Shown here piece after piece: positions 17,298-25,704 of a DNA stretch of 55,964 nt. Every line of letters begins with the position of its first letter. The stretch's first letter is position 1. The stretch covers positions 1-55,964 of the forward strand of contig NZ_JAHHIU010000106.1 in assembly GCF_024539815.1 (NCBI RefSeq), in the 5' to 3' direction. This DNA comes from Streptomyces hayashii. GTDB taxonomy: Bacteria; Actinomycetota; Actinomycetes; Streptomycetales; Streptomycetaceae. The notes beneath the pieces were generated by a model, which saw nothing but the letters and a program-made list of their open reading frames with translations, ran no database searches and was not told where the DNA came from. A program made the position numbers and the translations under genes.

Positions 17298-17780
17298 TCA
17301 CTTCTCCTGCGGCCAGTTCTCCGCCTCGAACATCCAGCGCTGCTTCTCCAGCTCGGCGGTGATGGAGATCAGCAGGTCCTGGGTGACCGGGTCGGCCTCG
17401 TCGGTCGCCGTGATGCGCTCGCGCAGCCGGGAGATGGCCGCGCCCAGGGTCTCCGCGATCACCGTGACGACGTCCTCGTCACGCAGCCAGCCGTCCTTGG
17501 GGGAGGGCAGGGTGAAGGCCGAGGCGATCGTCTCGGGGCGGCCGTCCGGCGGCAGCCCCAGCGCGGCGGCGCGCTCGGCGACCGTGTCCGCGAAGCCACG
17601 GGCCGTGGTGACGACCTCGTCCAGCTGGAGGTGGATCGAGCGGAAGCGCGGGCCCACGATGTTCCAGTGCGCCTGCTTCCCGATCAGGGAGAGGCCCAGA
17701 AGGTCCACGAGGGTGGTCTGCAACGCGTCGAAGGTGACCTGGCGGGCGGGTTCGGGCAGCGGGCTCTTCACGACAGTCAT
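17298..17780 (-). CDS. dps: Dps family DNA-protection / ferritin-like protein
   Basis: A 160-aa four-helix ferritin-like protein of the Dps family. The ferroxidase-site residues lie in KQAHWNIVGPRFRSIHLQLDEVV (H38, H50, D54 region), with the typical WMFEAEN near the C-terminus. It oxidises and stores iron with peroxide and protects DNA in stress. The ATG is coupled to the WhiB gene stop by an ATGA overlap and has a GAGGAGGAG ribosome site. The short N-terminus suggests it is not one of the long-tailed Streptomyces Dps forms. Confidence 0.93.
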   Translation of the reverse strand: MTVVKSPLPEPARQVTFDALQTTLVDLLGLSLIGKQAHWNIVGPRFRSIHLQLDEVVTTARGFADTVAERAAALGLPPDGRPETIASAFTLPSPKDGWLRDEDVVTVIAETLGAAISRLRERITATDEADPVTQDLLISITAELEKQRWMFEAENWPQEK

Positions 17781-18034
17781 ACGGGACTCCTCCTCTTCGC
17801 GTCATGTCTGGCGACACGGAGCAGTTCCGCGCGGTCGTCCTCGCCGACGCCGCCCCACACTCCCGACGTCTGTGCGGTGTCCAGGGCGTAGGTCAGACAC
17901 GGGGCGCTGACCGGACACCCGGCGCAGACGCGTTTGGCCTCGGCGGCCTCCCGCAACGCCGGCCCGGTCGTGCCCACGGGGAAGAACATCTCGGGGTCCT
18001 CGCCCACACAGGCGGCAGCGCGCAACCACTCCAT
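17777..18034 (-). CDS. WhiB-like (Wbl) iron-sulfur regulator
   Basis: An 85-aa WhiB-family protein. Four cysteines (C9, C37, C40, C46) form the [4Fe-4S] ligand set, followed by the G-V-W-G-G turn (residues 58-62) and a basic C-terminal tail (HDAKRR) for DNA binding. The ATG at 18034 gives the usual short length; an in-frame TTG farther upstream is possible. Its stop overlaps the dps start (ATGA), an arrangement suggesting that this redox-sensing regulator and the iron/peroxide protein are made together. It is not clearly one of the named developmental paralogues. Confidence 0.92.
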   Translation of the reverse strand: MEWLRAAACVGEDPEMFFPVGTTGPALREAAEAKRVCAGCPVSAPCLTYALDTAQTSGVWGGVGEDDRAELLRVARHDAKRRSPV

Positions 18035-18090
18035 GAGGGCGCGGGTGCCCCGCGCGCACCACTGCAAACAGCGGGTTCGCCCCTTCCGCC

Positions 18091-18891
18091 TCAGGACGGG
18101 AGGACCTCGTCGAGGAACCGCGTCACGTCCGCGAACACCTCGGCCCGGTTCGTCTCGTGGAAGACCTCGTGCCGGGCGCCCGGGTAGATCCGCTCGGTGT
18201 GGCCGCCCGCGGTCAGCCGTTCCACGCCGACCCGGCTGCCGGCCGGCGGGACCAGCCGGTCGTCGTCGCCGTGCAGCCACAGCACGGGCAGCGGACCGAC
18301 CGCCCCCTCCTCGGCCACGGTCTCCAGGGTGCGCGCGAAGGCCTCCAGCGTCGGCCGCTTCATCGGCCCGTGCCAGACCAGCGGATCCGCCGCGTAGGCC
18401 GCGCCGACCGCCGGGTCGCGGGAGAGGGCGGCGGGGCTGACGGGGACGTCCGGGATCTCCGCGTGCGCGAGCAACCGGCCGGGCAGCTCCCAGAGGCCGA
18501 TCACCGGCCCCGACAGCACGAGTGCGGCGAGTCGGTCGCCGTGTCGCTGCGCGTACCGGGCCGCGATCAGGCCGCCCATCGAGTGCCCGATGACGACCAG
18601 GGGCAGGCCGGGGTGGGCGGAGCGGGCCATCTCGGCCGTGCTGTGCACGTCGTCGACCACGTCCTCGAAGTCCTCGACCACCACGCGCTCGCCCGCCGAT
18701 CTGCCGTGCCCCGCGTGGTCGGGCGCGAACACGGCCGCGCCGTGCCCGGCGAGGACGTCGGCGAGTTCGGCGTAGCGGCCGGAGTGCTCGCCGTAGCCGT
18801 GCACCAGGAGGGCGAGGTAGCGCGGGCTCGGGCCGGACCGCTCCAGCACGGCGATCGCGCCGCGGGTCCCGGTGAGGACGTGTCGGGGCAT
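18091..18891 (-). CDS. Alpha/beta hydrolase (monoacylglycerol lipase-like)
   Basis: A 266-aa serine hydrolase with the alpha/beta fold. The HG motif is LLVHGYGEHSGRY, the nucleophile elbow GHSMGG (Ser about 104), the acid is in LHGDDDRLVPP and the histidine in GARHEVFHE. This is the hydrolase_4/monoglyceride-lipase pattern. Its ATG has GGAGACGCC just before it. It is the first gene of a minus-strand run with WhiB (56-base gap), dps and DUF3140. Substrate not known; lipid esters are most likely. Confidence 0.9.
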   Translation of the reverse strand: MPRHVLTGTRGAIAVLERSGPSPRYLALLVHGYGEHSGRYAELADVLAGHGAAVFAPDHAGHGRSAGERVVVEDFEDVVDDVHSTAEMARSAHPGLPLVVIGHSMGGLIAARYAQRHGDRLAALVLSGPVIGLWELPGRLLAHAEIPDVPVSPAALSRDPAVGAAYAADPLVWHGPMKRPTLEAFARTLETVAEEGAVGPLPVLWLHGDDDRLVPPAGSRVGVERLTAGGHTERIYPGARHEVFHETNRAEVFADVTRFLDEVLPS

Positions 18892-18953
18892 GGCGTCTCC
18901 CGCTGTGTCGGCGAAGTCTGCGACGGATCTTCCCAGGGGGCCGGGCCCGGGTC

Positions 18954-18977
18954 TATAGTCGAAAACTAGCAGTGCTA
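18954..18977 (+). promoter_or_regulatory. Promoter and operator-like repeat of the thiolase gene
   Basis: A TATAGT -10 box (18954-18959) is followed by an inverted repeat TAGCA-G-TGCTA (18967-18977) that would cover the transcription start, then an AAGGAG ribosome site (18981-18986) before the GTG at 18994. The repeat is a plausible repressor site for fatty-acid or ketoacid-responsive control; the regulator is not identified. Confidence 0.55.
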
Positions 18978-18993
18978 ACCAAGGAGTCCGCTC

Positions 18994-20181
18994 GTGCGTC
19001 CCGTCCACTTCGCGGCCGCTCGCCGCACCCCCGTCGGAAGACTGCGCGGAGCCCTGTCCTCCGTCCGGCCCGACGACCTCGCAGCGACCGTCATCCGAGG
19101 TCTGGTCGCCGACGTGCCCGCGCTCGATCCGGCCCGCATCGACGACGTCTACTGGGGCGCCGCCAACCAGGCGGGCGAGGACAACCGCAACGTCGCCCGT
19201 ATGGCCGCCCTCCTCGCCGGCCTGCCCGAGACCGTGCCCGGCGCGACCGTGAACCGGCTGTGCGCCTCCGGACTGGAGGCCGTCACGACCGCGGCCCGCA
19301 CCATCGCCGCGGGCGAGGCCGACATCGTGCTCGCGGGCGGCTCCGAGTCGATGAGCCGGGCCCCCTTCGTGCTGGCCCGCCCGGACGAGGCGCTCCCGCA
19401 CCGCGTGGAGACCGTCGACACCCGGCTCGGCTGGCGGCTGGTCAACCCCGCGATGAAGGACCTGCACGGGCTGCTCGCGATGGGGGAGACGGCCGAGGAG
19501 GTCGCCGCACGGTACGGCATCACGCGCGAACGCCAGGACGCCTTCGCGCTGCGCAGCCACCGGCTGGCCGCCCTCGCCCGCAAGGACGGCTGCTTCGACG
19601 ACGAGCTGCTGCCCGTGCTGCGTCCCGACGGCGTGGTCGTCGACACGGACGAGGGCATCCGCGAGGACACCTCCTACGAAAAGCTCGCGGGGCTCAGGCC
19701 CGTCTTCCGGGAGGGCGGCACGGTCACCGCGGGCAACGCCTCCCCGATGAACGACGGCGCGGCGGGCCTGCTCCTCGTCAGCGAGGAGGCGCTCAACGAG
19801 CTGGGTCTTGAGTCCCTCGGCCGCTATGTCGCCGGCGCCTCCGCCGGCGTCCATCCCGACGTGATGGGCATCGGACCGGTTCCCGCCACCCGCAAGGCGC
19901 TGGCCCGTGCCGACTGGAGCGTCGACGACGTCCAGGAGGCCGAGTTCAACGAGGCGTTCGCCGCGCAGGTGCTCGCCTGCGTCGACCGGCTCGGCATGGA
20001 CGCCGACCGGATCAACCCCAGCGGCGGCGCGATCGCCCTGGGCCACCCGCTGGGCTGCTCGGGCGCCCGCATCCTCACCACCCTGCTGCACCGCATGCGC
20101 CGCACCGGAGCGGAACGCGGCCTGGCCACGATGTGCGTGGGCGTCGGCCAGGGCAGCGCCCTCCTGGTCGAACGCCACTGA
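18994..20181 (+). CDS. Acetyl-CoA acyltransferase (thiolase)
   Basis: A 395-aa degradative-type thiolase. The nucleophile cysteine is in NRLCASGLEAV, the catalytic EFNEAFAAQ and GGAIALGHPLGCSGARI (His and second Cys) motifs are intact, and the C-terminal CVGVGQGSALLVE is typical. It resembles beta-ketoadipyl-CoA/3-ketoacyl-CoA thiolases (PcaF/FadA), cleaving 3-ketoacyl-CoA to acetyl-CoA. The neighbours do not form a full pca or fad operon, so the exact substrate is open. GTG start with a clear ribosome site. Confidence 0.92.
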   Translation: MRPVHFAAARRTPVGRLRGALSSVRPDDLAATVIRGLVADVPALDPARIDDVYWGAANQAGEDNRNVARMAALLAGLPETVPGATVNRLCASGLEAVTTAARTIAAGEADIVLAGGSESMSRAPFVLARPDEALPHRVETVDTRLGWRLVNPAMKDLHGLLAMGETAEEVAARYGITRERQDAFALRSHRLAALARKDGCFDDELLPVLRPDGVVVDTDEGIREDTSYEKLAGLRPVFREGGTVTAGNASPMNDGAAGLLLVSEEALNELGLESLGRYVAGASAGVHPDVMGIGPVPATRKALARADWSVDDVQEAEFNEAFAAQVLACVDRLGMDADRINPSGGAIALGHPLGCSGARILTTLLHRMRRTGAERGLATMCVGVGQGSALLVERH

Positions 20182-20186
20182 CGAGC

Positions 20187-20225
20187 CGGGCGCCGGCCGG
20201 CCGACGCGGCCCGGCCCGGCGCCCG
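20187..20225 (+). terminator. GC-rich hairpin after the thiolase gene
   Basis: CGGGCGCCGG (20187-20196) pairs perfectly with CCGGCGCCCG (20216-20225) five bases after the stop codon, with a 19-base loop region that can pair further. There is no T run. It is a probable factor-independent or stabilising terminator. Confidence 0.6.
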
Positions 20226-20373
20226 ACCGACCCGGAGGGACGGACCGGGGGACGGACCGGGGCCGGACTCACGCCCCGACTCGCGCCCGGCCTGTGCGGG
20301 GCGGCCCCGGGGAGGTCACCAGGCGAGACGACCCGGGGGCGGTGAGCCGGATGTGCGTAGCATCTACCTCCGC

Positions 20374-21147
20374 ATGAACATGATGACGTTGTGGCACATC
20401 ACCGGGTGGGGGTTCGTCGCGCTCGCCTTCGCGGCCCTGCTGGTCGGCTTCTCCAAGACGGCCGTCAGCGGCGCCAACACGGTCAGCCTGGCGATCTTCG
20501 CCGCGGTGCTGCCCGCCAAGGCCTCCACGGGCGTCCTGCTGCCGATCCTGATCGCGGGCGACGTCCTGGCCGTCCTCACCTACCGGCGGCACGCCCACTG
20601 GCCCACGCTGTGGCGGCTGTTCCCGGCGGTCGCGGCCGGCGTGGTCCTCGGCACGCTGTTCCTGGTGTGGGCCGACGACGGCGTCGTGCGCACGTCCATC
20701 GGCGCGATCCTGCTGCTCATGGCGGGCGTCACGGTGTGGCGGCGCCGCACGGCCGACACGAGGGACGAGCCCGACGCCGTGGCCACCCGGGCGGGCCGCG
20801 TCAAGGCCCGCTCCTACGGCGTCCTCGGCGGCTTCACCACGATGGTCGCCAACGCGGGCGGTCCGGTCATGTCGCTCTACCTGCTCTCGGCCGGCTTCCG
20901 CAAACTCGGCTTCCTCGGCACCTCCGCCTTCTTCTTCCTGATCGTCAACGTCGCCAAGGTGCCGTTCAGCGCGGGCCTCGGCCTGATCGACGGCCACTCG
21001 CTGCTCCTGGACCTCGCACTCGTCGCGTTCGTCGTCCCCGGCGCGCTGCTGGGCAAATGGGCGGTGCACCGCATCGATCAGCGGCTGTTCGAACAGCTGG
21101 TGATCGCGGCGACGGTGGTGGGCGGCCTGCAACTCCTGCTGCGTTAG
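20374..21147 (+). CDS. TauE/SafE family sulfite/anion exporter
   Basis: A 257-aa membrane protein with about eight hydrophobic helices and the TauE/SafE signature GFSKTAVSGAN near the N-terminus, plus the second repeat GGFTTMVANAGGPVMSLYLL. It is expected to export sulfite, sulfoacetate or a related organic anion. The ATG at 20374 is preferred over GTG 20353 because a TAGCAT -10 box (20358-20363) would put the transcript start near 20370. The 137-base convergent gap to cobF contains GC-rich direct repeats but no gene. Confidence 0.88.
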   Translation: MNMMTLWHITGWGFVALAFAALLVGFSKTAVSGANTVSLAIFAAVLPAKASTGVLLPILIAGDVLAVLTYRRHAHWPTLWRLFPAVAAGVVLGTLFLVWADDGVVRTSIGAILLLMAGVTVWRRRTADTRDEPDAVATRAGRVKARSYGVLGGFTTMVANAGGPVMSLYLLSAGFRKLGFLGTSAFFFLIVNVAKVPFSAGLGLIDGHSLLLDLALVAFVVPGALLGKWAVHRIDQRLFEQLVIAATVVGGLQLLLR

Positions 21148-21284
21148 AGAGCCGGGGAGCAGAGCTGAGGCCGTGGCCGCCGCGAGTCGACGTCACGATC
21201 ACACCCGCACGCCGACCCCGCGCGCCGACCCCGCACGCGGTGCGGGCCGCTCGGGAGCTGCCCCGGGTCCGGGCCGCTCGGGTG

Positions 21285-22058
21285 CTACTCCCGGTCCGGG
21301 TTGCGGCGCAGCAGATAGGTGTCCATGATCCAGCCCTTGCGCTCGCGGGCCTCGGCCCGCAGCCGCTCGATGCGCGGCCCGGCCTCGGCGATCGGACCCG
21401 AGACGAGGATCTCGTCCGGGGTCCCGATGTAGGCCCCCCAGTAGATGTCCACGTCGTCCTCGGCGTACCGCCGGAAGGCCTGGTGGGCGTCGAGCATCAC
21501 GACGACGTCGTCGACCCCGTCGGGGAAGCCCTCGGCGAGCCGCCGGCCGGTCGTGATCTGCACCGGCCGCGCGACCCGGTTCAGGCCCGTGCGATGCCGG
21601 GCGACGAGCGCCGAGACACTGCTGATGCCGGGGACCACGTCGTACTCGAAGTCCACCGCGCCCCGGGCCAGGACCTCCTGGAGGACGCCCAGCGTGCTGT
21701 CGTACAGCGCGGGGTCGCCCCACACCAGGAACGCGCCGCGCCCGTCATCGCCGAGCTCCTCGGCGATCAGCCGCTCGTAGATCTCGGCGCGGGCGCTGCG
21801 CCAGTCGCCGACGGCGGGGGAGTAGGCCGCGCCCCCGGCCCGGCGGTCGCGCTCCGGATCCCGCGCCTCGACCACCCGGTAGCCGCCCCGGGGAAGGTGC
21901 GTGTCCAGCATGTCGTGGCGCAGTCGCGTCAGGTCGCTCTTCACCTCGCCCTTGTCCAGGACGAAGAACACGTCCGTGTCGCGCAGCGCCCGCACCGCCT
22001 GCAGGGTCAGCTGTTCGGGGTCGCCCGCACCGATACCGATGACATGAATCCTTCGCAC
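21285..22058 (-). CDS. cobF: Precorrin-6A synthase (deacetylating)
   Basis: A 257-aa SAM-dependent tetrapyrrole methyltransferase. The family signature is HVIGIGAGDPEQLTLQAV at the N-terminus, with VVPGISSVSALVARH in the middle and the CobF-specific C-terminal RKGWIMDTYLLRRNPDR. CobF methylates C-1 of precorrin-5 and releases acetate in the aerobic cobalamin pathway. No other cob genes are in the window, so it stands apart from the main cobalamin cluster. DUF309 lies 42 bases upstream on the same strand. Confidence 0.93.
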   Translation of the reverse strand: MRRIHVIGIGAGDPEQLTLQAVRALRDTDVFFVLDKGEVKSDLTRLRHDMLDTHLPRGGYRVVEARDPERDRRAGGAAYSPAVGDWRSARAEIYERLIAEELGDDGRGAFLVWGDPALYDSTLGVLQEVLARGAVDFEYDVVPGISSVSALVARHRTGLNRVARPVQITTGRRLAEGFPDGVDDVVVMLDAHQAFRRYAEDDVDIYWGAYIGTPDEILVSGPIAEAGPRIERLRAEARERKGWIMDTYLLRRNPDRE

Positions 22059-22100
22059 GCCCCGAGTCTGCCGTACCCCGCGCGCGACGGTCGTGCCGGG

Positions 22101-22631
22101 TCAGCGCAACCGCGGCGCCACGGCCCTCGCGTCCACCGCCGCGCCGGTGCGCTCCACCGACTCCGCCAGCTCCTGCGCCCAGCGGGCCAGCCCGGCGAGA
22201 TCCACTCCGTACGGCCGGTCCTCACCGCTGCCCGCGGCCCAATCCCGCACGGCCGCCGCGCCGCGCCGCAGCAGCCGCGCCCCGCCCGCGACGTTGCCCC
22301 GGGCCGCGTGCGTGAGGCCCACCGCGAGCTGGGCGAGCCCGCGCCACAGGGCGCGCTCGCCGTCCGGGCCCGACTTCCAGGCGTCCTCGAAGACCTCGTG
22401 CGCGTGGAACGGCTTCCCGGCGTCCAGCAGGGCCTGTGCCTCGGCGACCGTGTCCCGCGGGGTGCGCACCACCCCCTCGGGCTGCCGCTCCACCCCGTCC
22501 GCGCCGTACGGCAGGGGCCGTCCGAGCCCGTCCCGCGGCCGGGCGTTGCGCGCCCGGCCCTCGCCGTCCCGGTCCCGCCCGGTGGCGCCCCGGCCGCCGC
22601 TCGTGCCTCCTGTGCTGCCCCAACGGTCCAT
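22101..22631 (-). CDS. DUF309 family protein
   Basis: A 176-aa protein whose C-terminal two thirds is a DUF309 helical domain with the hallmark FHAHEVFEDAWK (H-x-H-E) and LAQLAVGLTHAARGN. The N-terminal 45 residues are Gly/Arg-rich and low complexity. The family is thought to be a putative metal-dependent hydrolase or small regulatory domain; nothing further is established. The ATG at 22631 is used. An in-frame extension upstream would run antisense through the tRNA-Pro gene and is rejected. Confidence 0.85.
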   Translation of the reverse strand: MDRWGSTGGTSGGRGATGRDRDGEGRARNARPRDGLGRPLPYGADGVERQPEGVVRTPRDTVAEAQALLDAGKPFHAHEVFEDAWKSGPDGERALWRGLAQLAVGLTHAARGNVAGGARLLRRGAAAVRDWAAGSGEDRPYGVDLAGLARWAQELAESVERTGAAVDARAVAPRLR

Positions 22632-22732
22632 ACGACGATTGTCCCGCGCCCGGGCCGCTTTCGGCGCAGCGCCCGACGTGGGGTAAAGTGCTGTTCGCGC
22701 GATCACACGGCGAACAACCGTGGAAAGGGCAA

Positions 22733-22806
<74 letters not shown>

Positions 22807-22825
22807 CTGGAGACAGTCGCAGGTC

Positions 22826-22859
22826 AGAGGCTGTATCGGAGTTTTCCGGTACAGCCTCT
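22826..22859 (+). terminator. Terminator hairpin after tRNA-Pro copy 2
   Basis: AGAGGCTGTATCGG (22826-22839) pairs with CCGGTACAGCCTCT (22846-22859), a 14-bp stem with one G-U pair, and encloses the T-rich loop AGTTTT. It lies 20 bases past the tRNA. Confidence 0.85.
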
Positions 22860-23345
22860 CGGTCGTTTCCGGGGACCGGTCGGGGACCAGTTGGGCACGG
22901 CGATGTCGGTGGGAGACCGCCTGGACGGGCCGTAGGGCGACCGGGACTTGGCCGGCCGGTACCCGCGTGACGGTCGTCCCGGGCCGTCGCCCGCGCGCGC
23001 AGCCGGTTCCGAGCTTCGCATCGACCGGCCCCGCGCAGGGAACCGAGACGATCGACCGATCGTCCTAGTGGGCGTGCCTCGTGCTCTCGCCCCTGGAACC
23101 GGTCCTTGTACGGTCCCGGGCGTGGACCACGTCGCCACGTGTCCGGCTTTCGACCAGAAGCCGGCGAGCCGTGGCGAATGCTCCATCACCCCTTCACGGC
23201 GCAGACTGCGCGGTGGGCGTCGGGCAGGACGGACGAGGCGGCGACCGTGACCGAGAGAGGCGCCCTGTTCCGTGCGGACACACAGGGGCCGCGGAATCCG
23301 CAGGCGTCTCTGCAATCCTGGCGACCACATCGGGGGAACGTGGGT
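22860..23345. other. Non-coding stretch downstream of tRNA-Pro copy 2
   Basis: About 490 bases with no convincing gene on either strand. Right after the terminator come two spaced GGGGACC copies. A perfect 18-bp inverted repeat GACGATCG-AC-CGATCGTC lies at 23047-23064, which could be an operator. The position just 3' of a tRNA is the classic place for an integration scar, but no integrase or att duplication is visible here. The final 90 bases are the upstream region of the FHA-kinase operon. Confidence 0.6.
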
Positions 23346-24140
23346 ATGGAAACGATCATTGTGCAGCCGCCCGGGCCGTCACGCCCGGGCGAAGTCGCCC
23401 CCGGCGGGCCCGAGTTGCTGCACATGGGGCCGGGTGACACGGCCGAGTTCGGGCGCGGGCTGCCCGGCGGCCGGGACGTCCCCATCGTCCTGTCCGACCC
23501 CGGAATCTCCCGGCGGGCGGGACGGTTGGAGGCGGCCGAGGACTACTGGCGGCTGTCGAACTTCAGCCGTGACACCGCGTATGCGGTCGAGAACTTGGAG
23601 GGGGCCGGCGAATACATCACCGTCGCGCCGGGCCGGCTCGGCGCGCCGGTGCCCTTCGAGTTCTCCAGAGTCGTCCTGCCCGCGCTGGGCGGGACCGTCG
23701 ACTTCAAGGTGTTCGCCCCGCAGCACGCCTATCTGGACGAGCGGTCCTCGCCCGGCGGCGGGGAGCTGACCGTGCATCCCTACGCGCTCGACACGACGGC
23801 GAAGTACTTCCTGGTGCTGGTGGCCCTGTGCGAGCCGCGGCTGCGCGACCCCTCGGACGGCGTACTGCCGGGCGCCGGGGACATCGCGGAGCGCCTTCGC
23901 CCGCTGGAGAGCTGCCGGGGCCTGACCCGCTCCGCGGTGAACTACCACATCGACTATCTGGCCTTCGCCAAACTGCGCCTGGACCTCGGTGACGAGTCCG
24001 GAGCCGACGGCAACGCCCGCACCGGCGCCAAGCGCGCTCGGCTGGCCTCCCTCGCCCTGCGCTTCGGCCTGGTGCGCGAGGAACACCTCGCCCTGCTGCC
24101 GTCCCGCAGACGGCCCGTCCCGCAGGAGAGCGGCGCATGA
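23346..24140 (+). CDS. FHA domain protein with C-terminal winged-helix-like region
   Basis: A 264-aa protein. Residues about 20-105 read as an FHA domain, the phosphothreonine-binding fold (FGRGLPGGRD, LSDPGISRRAG, YWRLSNFS). The C-terminal region (LRDPSDGVLPGAGDIAERL, LTRSAVNYHIDYLAF) resembles a winged helix. The ATG at 23346 has GGGGGA eight bases upstream; GTG 23340 is the alternative. Its stop overlaps the kinase start (ATGA). The likely job is to bind phosphorylated kinase, or be its substrate, and pass the signal to other proteins or DNA. Confidence 0.82.
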   Translation: METIIVQPPGPSRPGEVAPGGPELLHMGPGDTAEFGRGLPGGRDVPIVLSDPGISRRAGRLEAAEDYWRLSNFSRDTAYAVENLEGAGEYITVAPGRLGAPVPFEFSRVVLPALGGTVDFKVFAPQHAYLDERSSPGGGELTVHPYALDTTAKYFLVLVALCEPRLRDPSDGVLPGAGDIAERLRPLESCRGLTRSAVNYHIDYLAFAKLRLDLGDESGADGNARTGAKRARLASLALRFGLVREEHLALLPSRRRPVPQESGA

Positions 24141-25678
24141 CCTCGTCAGGCGCCGAGCAGGGCGCTCTCGAAACGCCGCGACTGCCGGCGGGATTCCGTA
24201 TCGAGGGCTGGGAGTTGGGCGACGTCATCGGGTCGGGCGGTTGGGGGACCGTGTACGAGGCCCGCGCGGTCGCCGACGGCACGACCGTGGCGGTGAAGGT
24301 GCTGCCCACCGGCGCCCTGGCACCCGGTCAGCGAGCCGCGCTCGGCGAACTGGTCGCGCGCGAGGTGCGCTTCAGCGCCGAGGCGGACCACCCCCACCTC
24401 GTACGGACGCACGCCGTGTGCACCGTGGACGCACCGGACCTGCCCGCGCTGAACGGCGCCATCGCGCTCGTCATGGACCGGGCCGAGGCAAGTCTGCGTC
24501 AGGTGCTGGACGCTGCCGCGACGGGCCGCCCGATCCCGGACGCCGTGCGGGTCCTGCGCGGCGTCGCCGCCGGGATCGCCCATATGCACGGCGCGGGTTG
24601 GGTGCACGGCGACCTCAAACCCGCCAACGTGCTGCTGGGCGCGGACGCCGCGGTCTGGCTCGCCGATTTCGGCCTGGCCACCGAACTGGAGGGCACCCAC
24701 GCCTATGTGCCGCCGCTCGGCACGCTCGACCACGTGCCGCCCGAGTGGTGGTCCCAGCGGACCGGGGCGGACGGGACGATGGTGCGGCCGACCGCCGACA
24801 TCTGGGCCTTCGGCGTCCTGGCCCACCAGGTGCTCACCGGTGGCCTCCACCCGTTCCCCGGCGCCACCGCCCGCGCCCGCTCGCTCGCCGCACAGGCCTA
24901 CGCCCGGGGCACCGCGCCGCTGCGGCTGGACTCCGGACTCGAAGAGAACTGGCGCCGGCTCATCGAGGACTGCCTGGCACCCGATCACGCGGGCCGTCTG
25001 CGCCACACCGCCGCGAGCCTGTCCGCCCGGATCGAGCGACTGGCGAGCCCGCGCGGCAGGCGCCGCCTGCTGCCGGTCGCCGCCGCGCTCGCCGTGCTGT
25101 CGGCCGCCGCCGTGGGCGGGGCCGCGCTGCTCGGCGGCGGCGCAGGCGGGGCCGACGACGACCAGGGCCGGGGTGCACCAGCCGTCGTCACCGGCGCGCA
25201 CAGCCCGGCCTCCGCCGGGGACATCCGGGAGGACTCCGACGTGCCCGAGGCACTGCGACCGGTCATCGTGAAGGCCGCCCAACGCTGCACCGAGGCGGAG
25301 GTCACGCCCGCGTTCCTCGCCGCCATGATCAAGGCGGAGAGCGGTTTCGACGTGAAGGCGGCCCGCCCGGCCGCCGAGGAGTACGGCATCGCCATGTGGA
25401 CGCCGTCGGTGTTCCGGGCCTGGGCGGTCGACGGCGACGGCGACGGCGACAAGGACTACCGGTCGCCGCCGGACGCGATCTCCACGATGTCGCTGTACGT
25501 GTGCTGGCTCGACCAGCAGTTCAAGAAGGCCGAGATGCCCGCCAAGGATCTTCCCGCACTGATGGCGGCCGGCTACCGCACGAGCGACCGCACGGTCATC
25601 ACGGAGGGAGGCGTACCCGCCCGTGTGCGGCCCCATGTCGACAAAGTGCTCCGCTACCTCGCCGACTACGAGCGGTGA
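24137..25678 (+). CDS. Membrane Ser/Thr kinase fused to an extracellular lytic-transglycosylase-like domain
   Basis: A 513-aa protein. The kinase domain (about 25-300) has G-loop GSGGWGTVYE (32-41), ATP lysine K54, catalytic HGDLKPAN (157-164, Gly in place of the HRD arginine), DFG (177-179) and PPE (201-203). A single membrane helix (311-333) follows, then a low-complexity linker. An SLT/GEWL-like domain (about 370-510) has the candidate catalytic glutamate E401 in MIKAESGF and an acidic DGDGDGDKD loop (432-440). The outer domain may bind or cut peptidoglycan, in place of the usual PASTA sensor. Coupled to the FHA gene by ATGA. The kinase call is firm; that the SLT domain is catalytic is inference. 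Confidence 0.9.
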   Translation: MTSSGAEQGALETPRLPAGFRIEGWELGDVIGSGGWGTVYEARAVADGTTVAVKVLPTGALAPGQRAALGELVAREVRFSAEADHPHLVRTHAVCTVDAPDLPALNGAIALVMDRAEASLRQVLDAAATGRPIPDAVRVLRGVAAGIAHMHGAGWVHGDLKPANVLLGADAAVWLADFGLATELEGTHAYVPPLGTLDHVPPEWWSQRTGADGTMVRPTADIWAFGVLAHQVLTGGLHPFPGATARARSLAAQAYARGTAPLRLDSGLEENWRRLIEDCLAPDHAGRLRHTAASLSARIERLASPRGRRRLLPVAAALAVLSAAAVGGAALLGGGAGGADDDQGRGAPAVVTGAHSPASAGDIREDSDVPEALRPVIVKAAQRCTEAEVTPAFLAAMIKAESGFDVKAARPAAEEYGIAMWTPSVFRAWAVDGDGDGDKDYRSPPDAISTMSLYVCWLDQQFKKAEMPAKDLPALMAAGYRTSDRTVITEGGVPARVRPHVDKVLRYLADYER

Positions 25679-25704
25679 GGCAGCGGAGCACTCGCTCAAG
25701 GCCT

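Noticed and set aside
18892..20178. Long minus-strand extension of the alpha/beta hydrolase frame
   Set aside because: It is antisense to the thiolase gene, of low complexity (His, Gly, Arg, Glu rich) and has no family features; the hydrolase has a clear start at 18891.
22860..23330. Possible integrase remnant after tRNA-Pro copy 2
   Set aside because: No Arg/His/Tyr recombinase motifs or att repeat could be seen in any frame; only position suggests it.
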